Below, piece by piece: positions 54,350 to 63,356 of a DNA stretch of 64,000 nucleotides. Below the pieces are notes generated by a model, which did not search any database, was not told the origin of the DNA, and saw only the letters and a list, made by a program, of their open reading frames with translations. A program made the position numbers and the translations under genes. Positions within the stretch are counted from its first letter, which is position 1. Every line of letters begins with the position of its first letter. This stretch comes from Roseiarcus sp963726105. Lineage in GTDB: Bacteria; Pseudomonadota; Alphaproteobacteria; Rhizobiales; Beijerinckiaceae. The stretch covers positions 496,001 through 560,000 of the forward strand of contig CAVSBJ010000024.1 of the NCBI GenBank assembly GCA_963726105.1, given 5' to 3'.

Positions 54350-55209
54350 AGGCTGTTAGGAACTGATTAACTGTAAATTCTGAGGGTTGCGGGATGTTGA
54401 TGTCCCGCAAGCCTTATCCCTCTGATGTTTCCGATTGCGAATGGGCGCTTGTGGCGCCTTATTTGACGCTTTTGCCGGAGGAGAGTGCGCAGCGCACGCA
54501 CGCGTTGCGCGAGGTGTTCAACGGCATGCGCTATATCGTGAAGACGGGCGCCCCGTGGCGCTGGATGCCGAATGACCTGCCGCCATGGGAGATCGTCTAC
54601 CAGCAGGCGCAGCGATGGCTGAAAGCGGGATGCTTCGAGACTCTGGCTGAGGACTTGCGCGTCATCCTGCGTCTTGCGGCGGGCCGAGGCGCGCAGCCAA
54701 CCGCCGTCATCATCGACAGCCGGACCTTGCGCTCGACCCCTGAGAGCGGCGCTCGCGCCGCTTATGACGGCGCCAAACGCAAAAAGGGATCGAAGCTCCA
54801 CTTGGCCGTCGACACGCTTGGCCATCTTCTGGCTCTGCATGTCACGCCCGCCAACGCGGATGATCGCGCCGAAGTCGGCCGTATCGCCAAGGCCGTTCAG
54901 GCGGAGACCGGAGAGAACGTGAAGATCGCTTTCGTCGATCAGGGCTATACCGGGGAGAAGCCAGCGGCCGCTGCCGCTGAACGCGGCATTGCGCTCGAGG
55001 TCATCAAACTGCCGCAGGCCAAGCGCGGTTTCGTGTTGCTGCCCAGACGATGGGTCGTCGAACGATCCTTCGCGTGGGCCACCCGCTTCCGAAGACTCGT
55101 CAAAGACTACGAACGCTGTGCTCAAACCCTGGCAGACCTCCATCTCATCGCCTTCGTCTGCATCATGCTCAAAAACGTCGCTAAACTTGCCCCAGGTTCC
55201 TAACAGCCT
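54350..55209 (+). mobile_element. IS5-family insertion sequence, complete
   Basis: Inverted repeats AGGCTGTTAGGAAC at 54350-54363 and its complement at 55196-55209, flanked by a 4-bp duplication CTAG (54346-54349 and 55210-55213). Length 860 bp. The right CTAG overlaps the outer TAG of an IS481 element, so the insertion hit the tip of that older IS. Confidence 0.9.
54394..55203 (+). CDS. IS5-family transposase
   Basis: A 269-residue single-frame DDE transposase. N-terminal SRKPYPSDVSDCEWALVAPY and GMRYIVKTGAPWRWMPNDLP; catalytic Asp in AVIIDSRTLRSTPESG, Asp in IAFVDQGYTGEKPAAAAAER and Glu in LLPRRWVVERSFAWATRFRR. Intact, with matching IRs and target duplication, so likely active. The C-terminus runs almost to the right inverted repeat. 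Confidence 0.9.
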   Translation: MLMSRKPYPSDVSDCEWALVAPYLTLLPEESAQRTHALREVFNGMRYIVKTGAPWRWMPNDLPPWEIVYQQAQRWLKAGCFETLAEDLRVILRLAAGRGAQPTAVIIDSRTLRSTPESGARAAYDGAKRKKGSKLHLAVDTLGHLLALHVTPANADDRAEVGRIAKAVQAETGENVKIAFVDQGYTGEKPAAAAAERGIALEVIKLPQAKRGFVLLPRRWVVERSFAWATRFRRLVKDYERCAQTLADLHLIAFVCIMLKNVAKLAPGS

Positions 55210-55322
55210 CTAGGTGTTTCGTCCCGGATTTTAATGGGGCATTCTTATCGAGTGATTCGAAGGATGCTCTGTGGGCCAGGTTTCACGGGAGCGCCACAAC
55301 GACCAAGCGGCTGTGTTCCGCG

Positions 55323-56270
55323 TCAAGCGTTTAGAGGGCGCCACGGCGTGTGATTCCTGAGAATGGCGTTGAGGATCGTGAGAAGCTTCCGCATCACTGC
55401 AACGAGGGCGACCTTCTTGGGTCGGCCATGGGCAGTGAGCTGGTCGTAGAAGGCCCGAAAAGGGGAACGGCGCCGGATGGCAGTCAGAGCCGCCATGTAT
55501 AGCACGGCGCGCACTGACGTCCGACCACCGGCAATGGCCCTGCGGCCACGCATCAGACCAGAGTCGCGATTGATCGGGGCGACGCCAACCAGGGCAGCAA
55601 CCTGATGGCGGCTAACAGTCCCGAGTTCGGGCAGTTCAGCGAGAAGATTCCGTGCGATCACGCCGCCGATGCAAGGAACGGATTTCAGGAGCGCTTCGGC
55701 TTCGCGCCAAGCTGGGGAATGCTTGATGGCGTCGCCGATGTCGTGGTCGATCGCGTCGAGCTCCTTCTGGAGATAGGCGACGTGGCGCGCGAGCCTTCGG
55801 GCGAGAGGCTTGTCGATGGCTTGGCGGCCCCGGTTGGTCTCCATGCCGATCATCTCGATGATCTGGCGCCGCCGACCGACGAGTTCGGCGAGGTGGACCC
55901 TCTCAGGTTCCCGAAGAGGCCGTGCTTGTGGACGCACGCGCTCGGCGAAAAGGGCGATCACCTCCGCGTCGAGCGCGTCGGTCTTGGCCAAGCGGCCTAT
56001 CGCGCGGGCGAAGTCTCGGATCTGGCGCGGCTTAACGACACAGAGCGGCAACCCAACGCCGGCCAGGGCCGCCGCAACAGTGGCTTCGAAGCCGCCAGTC
56101 GCCTCCAGTACAACAAGGGCGACGGACAGTCCCTGGAGGCGGATGACCAGATCGTCCATCCCCTTGCCCTCTCGTGGAACACAGAATGCCTCGCCTGACG
56201 GTCTGAGATGAACGTCGAGGCGATCTTTAGATACGTCGATGCCGACGAAGACGGTGCGTTGTTCGTCCAT
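55323..56270 (-). CDS. IS110-family transposase (DEDD recombinase)
   Basis: A 315-residue serine/DEDD recombinase. The N-terminal RuvC-like domain starts MDEQRTVFVGIDVSKDRLDV with its catalytic Asp, then VALVVLEATGGFEATVAAAL and RLAKTDALDAEVIALFAERV (Glu and Asp-x-x-Asp residues). The C-terminal Transposase_20 domain reads LLKSVPCIGGVIARNLLAEL, VAALVGVAPINRDSG and RAVLYMAALTAIRRRSPFRA with the catalytic Ser region. ATG 56270 is used; the frame to 56438 runs through the non-coding end. Intact. Confidence 0.9.
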   Translation of the reverse strand: MDEQRTVFVGIDVSKDRLDVHLRPSGEAFCVPREGKGMDDLVIRLQGLSVALVVLEATGGFEATVAAALAGVGLPLCVVKPRQIRDFARAIGRLAKTDALDAEVIALFAERVRPQARPLREPERVHLAELVGRRRQIIEMIGMETNRGRQAIDKPLARRLARHVAYLQKELDAIDHDIGDAIKHSPAWREAEALLKSVPCIGGVIARNLLAELPELGTVSRHQVAALVGVAPINRDSGLMRGRRAIAGGRTSVRAVLYMAALTAIRRRSPFRAFYDQLTAHGRPKKVALVAVMRKLLTILNAILRNHTPWRPLNA

Positions 56271-56440
56271 AACCCTACCTTGCAAATGCGGGCTCGGGCC
56301 CGAGCGGCTGTCCGGGTGTGGGACTGCGGTGGTGGAGACCGCACCAAGCTCTGTCTCGGGCTTTCGAGCCCCAGGCGAACGCGGGCTGGCCTCCACCTTT
56401 AGCCTCGCCGGTCTCGTTTCGGCGGGCAACTCACACATAC
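56271..56440 (-). ncRNA. Candidate IS110 bridge RNA region
   Basis: The 170 non-coding bases between the IS110 right boundary and the transposase start are rich in inverted repeats on the minus strand, for example GGGGCTCGAAAGCCC near 56362-56376 and CGCTCGGGCCCGAGC near 56290-56306. In characterised IS110 members this position encodes the bridge RNA that pairs with target and donor DNA. Position and pairing are seen; transcription and loop assignment are inferred. Confidence 0.45.
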
Positions 56441-56998
56441 AAGGCAGCCCGTCGAGCGATCCAACATGGTCAAGAGAGCCTGAGAGGGCATGCGAAGCGC
56501 TACGGAATCAATGACCGTCGCGAAGTGGAAGGGACGCACCTCGGTCGCGGATCTGCCGACTGGGCCGAAGAGACCCAAATCGACGATCCTGACCACGGCC
56601 GAAGTGCATACTGCGCAGGGCAAGCTCTATCTCTTCGTCGCCATCGACCGAGCGTCGAAGTTCGCCTTCGTCGAGATGCACCAGAAGGTGGAGCGCCGCA
56701 ACGCGGGAGACTTCATGCGCCGCCTATCGCCGCCGTCCCTGACAAGGTCCGTACCGTCCTCACCGACAACGGAACTTCACCACGCCAGCAGCAATGCGCG
56801 TTCGGAGGCGCGCCGGACATCAAGGCCACTCTGGAGTTTGGAGAGCTCGTTTGGGCGCACGCCTTCGAATACGCCTACGCCCAGAACGACATCGATCACC
56901 GGCTGACAAAGCCCAAGCATCCATGGACCAATGGGCAAGTCGAAGAAGGAACCGCACCATCAAGGACATCAAGGAGGCGACCGTCAAACGTGTTTGGT

Positions 56999-57901
56999 CT
57001 GGAGCGGGTTGAGTTTGAATCGGTTGGGCTGGGAAGTCCATGCTTTGCAGACGAACTCGTAGGGGGTCATGCGTTTGAGGGTCTTGAGCCTTGTGGCGAA
57101 GTTGTAGGCGTCGGCGAAGTCCCGCAGATGCGCGCGCAGCTGCTCGTGTGTTTCGTAGAAGTAGCGTTTGACGGTTGCGTCCTCGATCGTCCGGTTCATC
57201 CGCTCGACCTGACCATTCGTCCACGGATGCTTCGGCTTCGTCAGCCTATGGTCGATATCGTGGATGCGCAGGCCTATTCGAAGGCCTGCGCTCGGAAGGG
57301 CTTCTGGTTGGTGATCGTCTCCCGGATTTCCACGGGCGACCAGGAGTCGCCAGCGGGATCGGTGAAGTGGGTTCCGTTGTCGGTAAGAACCCGCGTGGAC
57401 CTTCGTAAGGGACGGCCTCAATCGGTCGACGCAGGAGTCGACGCAGGAAGTCTGCGGCGTTGCGCCGCGAGACCGTCTCGCGGCGTTCGACAAAGGCGAA
57501 CTTCGACGTCCTGTCGATGGCGACGAGGAGAGAGAGTTTGCCCGCGGCGGTTCGAACCTCGGCGCTATCGAGATGGAAATAGCCGATCGGGTAGGGCTTG
57601 AACTTCCGCTTCGGAGAGGCCTGCCCTTCAACCTCGGGCAGCCTCGAGATTCCATGGCGCTGCAAGCAGCGACGCAATGACGAGCGCGTCAGATGCGGAA
57701 TCGCCGGCTGAAGCGCGTAGAGGCAGTCGTCGGGCGGCAAAAGCGTAGGCCGCCTGAAGGCAATGATCACCGCCTCTTCCTCGACAGTCAGAACCGTCGA
57801 TCCGACGTCCTTGGGGCCAGTCGGAAGATCGGAGACGGACGTCCGTTGCATCCCTCGAAGCGCTCAAGATTGCGCCCTCAAAGCCCGGGACCAAACACCT
57901 A
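56999..57901 (-). mobile_element. IS481-family element, copy C, inverted and deleted
   Basis: Minus-strand left end TAGGTGTTTGGTCCCG at 57901. It is nearly identical to copy A (30381-31443) but lacks about 130 bp near its start (GGGATGC joins directly to AACGGACGTCC) and about 30 bp at its other end near 57005. Transposase pieces TSVSDLPTGPKDVGSTVLTV, HLDSAEVRTAAGKLSLLVAI and DIDHRLTKPKHPWTNGQVER are present in three frames with breaks like those of copy A. Non-functional. Confidence 0.8.
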
Positions 57902-58015
57902 GCAAAGCGTCGACCACCAATCTGTTACCTAGTCGATTGCTACGACCGCAACGCGCTTGGCAAGCTGTCAATTTCTAAGGAACCATCGGCGTTCGCTGCA
58001 CTTCCCGGCGGGTGA
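57902..58015. other. Short spacer
   Basis: About 110 bases of slightly lower GC between IS481 copy C and the ligase scrap. No feature seen. Confidence 0.4.
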
Positions 58016-58176
58016 TCATCGTCTCTGGAAAATAGGGTTATTGACCTTCAGCCAGTTCCGACGGCAGACGTTCGCGTAGGCGCCGTCCAAACGCTTCGAG
58101 ACGATCCCTTCAAGGCCCAGCTTGCACGCGTGGTCGAACACGATAGCGCCGTCACCCTCGATCGCCTCGCTGAACG
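58016..58176 (-). pseudogene. ATP-dependent DNA ligase (LigD-like) C-terminal scrap
   Basis: On the minus strand: TFSEAIEGDGAIVFDHACKL, GLEGIVSKRLDGAYANVCRR, NWLKVNNPIFQRR, stop at 58016. GLEGIVSKR followed by WLKVKNP is the hallmark of the nucleotidyltransferase core of LigD-type ATP-dependent ligases (motifs IV-V), where the final Lys contacts phosphate. Sequence upstream (58177-58470) could not be assigned, so only about 50 residues survive. Confidence 0.65.
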
Positions 58177-58473
58177 TAGACAAAGAGCGATGCGTTCCGC
58201 GCGTTCGTGGCTCAGGGCATGTGGGGCGAGGTCTTGATCTCGGCTGTTCTCGGAAGGGACCTGACTGCTCCGGGCACGATTTACGTCGACCAAGTCCGGC
58301 ATTTTCAACGCCCCGTCGGCTTGGCGGACACTATACCCTACAGTGACGGTGACCACCAGGTCGCGGCGGCCCATCTGTACAGCGGTCGTCCATCAGGTCG
58401 ATGCGCACTCGCTGGTCAGCAAAGAGAGACAGCCACGTCCGATTTAGGCGTCACCGCAGCGGTACAACGGCGG

Positions 58474-59607
58474 TTAGTCGAGCGATTTCCGGAACCTGGG
58501 TATGCTCAGTCCGAGCAAAGCAAGGCCGAGCGTCGCGAGCGCCACCGTCTGTGGCCACAGCACTGCCAGTCCAACGCCCTTGAGGAACGTCCCGCGAATG
58601 ACGACGAGATAGTAGGTCATCGGGTTGATGTTCGAGAGCCATTGCATGAGCGGGGGCATGCTGGCAATCGGAAAACTGAAGCCCGAGAGAGTGAAGGCTG
58701 GGTCAACGACAAAAAAGTTGGTCGCAAACGCCTGCTGCTGGGTGAAGCAGACCGTCGAGATAAGCAGGCCGATTCCGAGCACGCTCGACAGATAGAGCGA
58801 GGTGCCAAGCAGGAGCACGAAACGATTGCCGACGAACGGGATCTGGAACCATAGTGTGCCCGTGACCCCGATCAGCGCTGTCCAAGGCGAGGCCGACACA
58901 GAAAAACGGGATTGTTTTGCCGACAATCAGTTCAAGTGGCCGGATCGGGGTGACCATGATCTGCTCGAGCGTACCTACCTCGCGCTCGCCCACAACGGCG
59001 AAAGAGGTGAGGTTAACAATCATCACGAGCGTTAGCGTTGCGATGACGCCGGGAACGAAGAACCAGCGACTATTGTAGTCGACGTTGAACCAGGGTCGCG
59101 GTTTGAGCGTGACCGTCGGCGATGGGCGCTGTCCGGCGCGCATGCGCCGAGACATGTCCTGTGCCATGCTGTCGGCATAGTCCGACACGATCTGGCCGAC
59201 GCAGCCCAACGCAATCAGCGCGGTGTTGGAGTTCGTGCCGTCGACAATAACCTGGGCCGGCGCCGAGGCGCCCTTTCGCAATTGTTCGGTGAAGCCCGCC
59301 TGGATGACGATCGCGACCGCAGCGTCAGACCGATCGATCGCCTTACGGATGTCCGCCGGTGTCCTCGCCGTCTCGACGATCTAAAACCGTCCGCTCGCGG
59401 CGAAATGCGAGATGAGCTCCCGACTCTTCTGGCTGTGATCGAGATCGAGCACGGCCGTCGACAGGTGGTTAACCTCGAACGTCGCCGCATCGCCGAAGAG
59501 GATCACCTGGACGAGCACTGGGACCGTGAGGCGAAAGCGCGCGCCCATGTGTCGTGCCGCAATTGTAGGAACTCCTTTGTCACGAGGCTGAGAATGCGGC
59601 CAAACAT
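58474..59607 (-). pseudogene. ABC-2 exporter permease (YbhR-like), broken
   Basis: The true start seems to be ATG 59607 (MetPheGlyArgIleLeuSerLeuValThrLysGlu). It shifts frame near 59548, runs RFRLTVPVLVQVILFGDAAT, LISHFAASGRF, hits TAG at 59383-59381, continues IVETARTPADIRKAIDRSDA, FVPGVIATLTLVMIVNLTSF, GTLEQIMVTPIRPLELIVGK, then shifts near 58880 to TLWFQIPFVGNRFVLLLGTS and INPMTYYLVVIRGTFLKGVG. This is the ABC2_membrane_3 layout with a large periplasmic loop. Last gene of the exporter operon. Confidence 0.78.
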
Positions 59608-59610
59608 CCA

Positions 59611-60743
59611 TCACCCCAGCGTTTTGCAGAAGGCGCGCGTCGCCAGGATTCCGACGGCGATCGCAAAGACGACGAGCGCCGCGGCCGGCGCGATGAGATC
59701 GCCGAGGCCACTGCCTTTGAGAAAGATCGCCTTGAGGATCGTCATATAGTAGCGCGCATGCACGAGGCAGGTGACCGCTTGGACCGGCCGGGGCATCTGG
59801 TCGATCGGAAAAGCGAACCCGGAAAGAAGCGTGGTTGCCAGCATTCTGACGAGCAGCGCGATCTGGCTCGCGCCAACCTGGCTCCGGATGCTCGCCGAAA
59901 TGTAATACCCGACCCCGAGCACGACGATCAGGAACAGCGCGGTCGTCAAAAAGAGGGTCGAGCCCGCGCCGCGGAACGGCGCTTCAAACCAGAACACCGC
60001 AATCACAAGGCAGAGAGCAGCGTCCAGCATGCCAATGAAGAAATAGGGCAGTATCCAGCCAGCCATCAGGTCGTTGCGGGTCACCGGCGTCGACACCAGC
60101 ACCTCCATTGTCCGCGTTCCCACTCGCGTGACAGCGTCAGCGAGGTGAGTTGGGCACCGACTAGCGCGAGTACGATCGCGACAACGCCCGGAATGATGAA
60201 ATCGCGGCTCTCGAGATCTTCGTTGAACCAGACGCGATCTTGCACGACGGCGGGGGTGACCGGCGCGTGTTGCCCAAAGCTTTAAGTCCTTCCGAGCTGG
60301 ATGTTGCGGGAAGAGCTGCTGACGACCGCCTGCGCATAGCCGAGCGCGATATTCGCCGTGTTGTCGTCGCTCGCGTCGAGGATCGCCTGCACCGAGGCGG
60401 CGTCGGCGGCGACGGGGTCTTGCGAGAAGTCGTTGGGCACGACGACAGCCATCTTGCAGCGGCCCGCGCCCAACGCCCGCTTAACGCCCTTGTAGTCGCG
60501 TTCCGTCTCGACGATATCGAAATCGATCGAGGCCTGAAACGCCTTGAAAAGCGACTCGCTCTGCTGGCTGCCCTCGCGGTCGAAAACGCATACGGGCACG
60601 TGCAGGACGTCAAGACTGACGCTATAACCCAGCAGCGCCATCTGCATGAGCGGCATGAGGAGCACGATCATGAGATTCCGCGGGTCACGCACAACCTGGA
60701 TTAGCTCCTTCTTTCCGATCGCCTTGACGCGCCTGAAGTTCAT
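59611..60743 (-). pseudogene. ABC-2 exporter permease (YbhS-like), broken
   Basis: Starts ATG 60743 (MNFRRVKAIGKKELIQVVRD), overlapping the ATPase stop by four bases. Reads PLMQMALLGYSVSLDVLHVP and NDFSQDPVAADAASVQAILD, meets TAA at 60284-60282, continues in frame (FNEDLESRDFIIPGVVAIVL, LTSLTLSREWERG), then loses one base near 60120 before TMEVLVSTPVTRNDLMAGWI. The second half (LVRMLATTLLSGFAFPIDQM, ARYYMTILKAIFLKGSGLGD) is open to 59611. One stop and one frameshift suffice to kill it. Confidence 0.8.
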
Positions 60744-62540
60744 GCGGCGCTCCGGCGCGCGTCGCCGCCAATGAGCTGCACGAATACGTCTTCGAGTGTC
60801 GCCTTGATCGGCTCGATGCGCGACCACCTGAGGCCGCACGCCGTGAGCGCGGCCTCAATCGCCGGCGTATCGCGCGCCGCGTCGTCGACCATAATGTGCA
60901 GCGAGCAGCCAAACGGCGCGACATCGCGCGCTGCTGGCGCGCCCTCCAGCGCTTCTACCATCGCGCCGGGATCGTCGCCTTCGACGAGCTGGATTTCGCC
61001 GCGGATGGCGCTGCGCTTCAGTTCGCTTGGGCTGCCGAGCGCCACGAGCTTGCCGCCGTTGATGAGAGCGATCCGATTGCAATATTCGGCTTCGTCCATG
61101 TAGTGCGTGGTGATGACCACGCAAACGCCCTCTGCCGCGAGCGTGTGGATCAGGTCCCAAAAACGGCGGCGCGACGTTGGGTCGACGCCCGAGGTCGGCT
61201 CGTCGAGGAACAGGATGGCGGGCTCGTGAAAGACAGCACAACCCAAGGCGAGGCGCTGCTTCCAGCCTCCGGACAAGTCGGCGACAAGCGTACCCTCGCG
61301 GCCGTTGAGGCCCGCCATGTCGATGGCGAATGCGAGGCGCTTCGCGAGCCGCTCGTCTTTGGCGCCGTAGACGCCGCCGAAGAGGCGCATGTTCTCGAGG
61401 AGCGAAAGATCGCTATAGAGCGAGAACTTCTGTGACATATAGCCGATGTTTTCGCGCACCCGCTCCGGGTATCGCGCGACGTCCACCCCCGCGACCTCGG
61501 CCCCGCCGCCGCTCGGCCGCAGAAGCCCGCACAGGACACGGATAATCGTCGACTTGCCGCGCCGATGGGCCGAGAAATCCCATGATCTCGCCCCGAGGCG
61601 CCTCGAAACTCACCTCGTTGACGGCGACGAAGTCGCCGAACCGCTTGGTCAACCGATCGGCGACAATCCGGACTTCGCCCTCCGGCGCATCTTTCGTTTC
61701 TCCTCCTCGTTGGTCAGCAGCGAGACGAATAAGTCCTCGATCGAGGGGCTATGCGCTCGATCTCGTCAACCGATATGCCGACCTCGGCGAGCGACCTCGC
61801 AAGCTCGTCCCTGCGGCGCACTGCGTTGTCGACCACCACATGCACGCTGTCGCCCGTGCGGATCACGCCCTTGACGCCGTCGCGGCCCTTGATGAGGTCA
61901 TGGACCCTGCGCGCCTGGCGCGCGGAGATGCCGAGGATCTCGCCGGGCATCAGCTTCTTGAGCGCGGAGGGCGTGTCGCGATAGAGCATGCGGTCCTCGC
62001 GCAAGAGCCCGAGCCGTGTGCATCGCTCGGCTTCGTCGAGGTAGGCGGTTGCGACGACGATTGCGACGCCCTCGCTCCGGAGGCCAGAGAGGATGCACCA
62101 AAAGTCGTGCCGCGATACGGGATCGACGCCCGCCGTCGGCTCGTCGAGCAAGAGCACCCTCGGCGTATGGATGAGCGAACAGGTGAGGCCGAGCTTCTGT
62201 TTCATCCAGCCCGACAACTGGCCGGCGCGCCGCTTGCGGAACGGCGTCATGCCGGAGGCTGCAAGCAGCCTCGCCGCGCGCTCCTCGCGGTCGCGGGGCT
62301 GATGCCGAAGAGTTCCGCGAAGAACTCGATGTTTTCGTCAACCGTCAGGTCCTCGTAGACCCCGAAGCGTTGCGGCAGGTAGCTCACGCGCGAGCGTACG
62401 CTCTCTGGGTCCGCTATGGCGTCAACCCTTCGATGGCGATCGATCCTTCGTCCGGCGTCATCACGGCGGCGAGGAGGCGCATGATCGTTGTCTTGCCGGC
62501 TCCGTCGGGACCGACAAAGCCGTCCTGTGGTGCAACGCGC
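60740..62540 (-). pseudogene. Double ATPase of ABC-2 exporter (YbhF-like), broken and 5'-truncated
   Basis: Two ABC domains in one gene. First: Walker A GFVGPDGAGKTTIMRLLAAV, YLPQRFGVYEDLTVDENIEF, signature QLSGWMKQKLGLTCSLIHTP, Walker B VLLLDEPTAGVDPVSRHDFW, each in shifted frames (breaks near 62425, 62270 and 61760). Second: RLTKRFGDFVAVNEVSFEAP, a Walker A ruined by a frameshift near 61558, then intact from about 61486 (YMSQKFSLYSDLSLLENMRL, DLSGGWKQRLALGCAVFHEP, FLDEPTSGVDPTSRRRFWDL) to the stop at 60740. The N-terminus before the first Walker A is replaced by unrelated sequence at about 62535. Confidence 0.8.
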
Positions 62541-63356
62541 GTCGGATGAAATGCCGCAGCCCTGACTCGGGGAAAGCGAGCCGCCGATGGCTGGGCTGGG
62601 ACAATCTCGGCCCAGCACGCTGCGGGGCGCGCCTCATAAGCCGCGGCAATAAAGCTTGAGGTCTCGGGCTTGTCCCATGTCAGACGGGAATCATAGTCCG
62701 CGAGAACGGCCGCTTGCGTCGACCCCAGCCGGCCGGAATGCGCATATTGGGTTGAAAAACTCGGATTTTCGTCTCGATCACAATTGTCGAGACCGTGCAG
62801 CCGTTATGAGAAATTCTTGCTAGGGACACTCGGCCTACAACAGCGGTCGCGACCCAGCGACCTTCGTAGCCTGCGCACGGACTCATTCAAGTTCAAACGA
62901 GCGCAAACGCGAAGCGAGGCCATTTTTCCGCGAGAGGCCAATTCAGGGTTTTTCAACAGAATCCGCCGATTCCGGTCATTTTTGGGCGGGCAAGGAGATC
63001 GCCAAGGCTCAAGTAAACCATAACTTCATGGCGTCGCGAATCGAAGCGCGCAAAGCTGCGCGCGCATCGACTGCGCTGACCGTCGGATCTGCCTCGCCTT
63101 AAGGTCGAGATGTCGCGCGCTGCGGTCGGATGAGAGCAGACAATTGGCGAAGCGAGTTTTGCGGGCGGATGCGGCCTAGGGCGCCGACTATCGGGTTCTA
63201 GCCCGCTGGATTCTCGTCACGCTCGATCGCCCGCGCGCGGCCGCTGACTGGCCATAAGCCCAAGATCTCTCTTTCGCTTCGGCAGACAGAAGGCTAGCGT
63301 CGGGAGATGCGACAATCGCAGGTTGGCAGCGCCAAGTCGCGCGGGAGGAGGAGGTT
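62541..63356. other. Long intergenic region upstream of the LivK-type gene
   Basis: About 800 bases. The part nearest 62541 stays open on the minus strand but resembles no family. The rest has no gene I can support. A strong ribosome site (GGAGGAGGAGG at 63344-63354) serves the next gene; no convincing promoter was recognised. Confidence 0.4.

Larger units (their letters stand above)
55308..56440 (-). mobile_element. IS110-family insertion sequence
   Basis: The boundaries come from comparison with IS481 copy A: host sequence ...GCGCCACAACGACCAAG stops at 55307 and resumes as AAGGCAGCCCGTCGAGCG from 56441, with AAG shared at both junctions. As expected for IS110 there are no long inverted repeats. 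The transposase is on the minus strand with about 170 non-coding bases upstream and about 15 downstream. Confidence 0.78.
55211..56998 (+). mobile_element. IS481-family element, copy B, interrupted by IS110 and truncated
   Basis: Left end TAGGTGTTTCGTCCC at 55211; body continues 55211-55307 and resumes at 56441 after the IS110 insert. Transposase pieces: GTGGGCCAGG start region, RRAIQHGQESLRGHAKRYGI, LYLFVAIDRASKFAFVEMHQ (first Asp), VRTVLTDNGT (second Asp), DIDHRLTKPKHPWTNGQV. The right part is missing: at about 56998 it runs into copy C on the opposite strand. More diverged from copies A and C than they are from each other. Confidence 0.75.
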
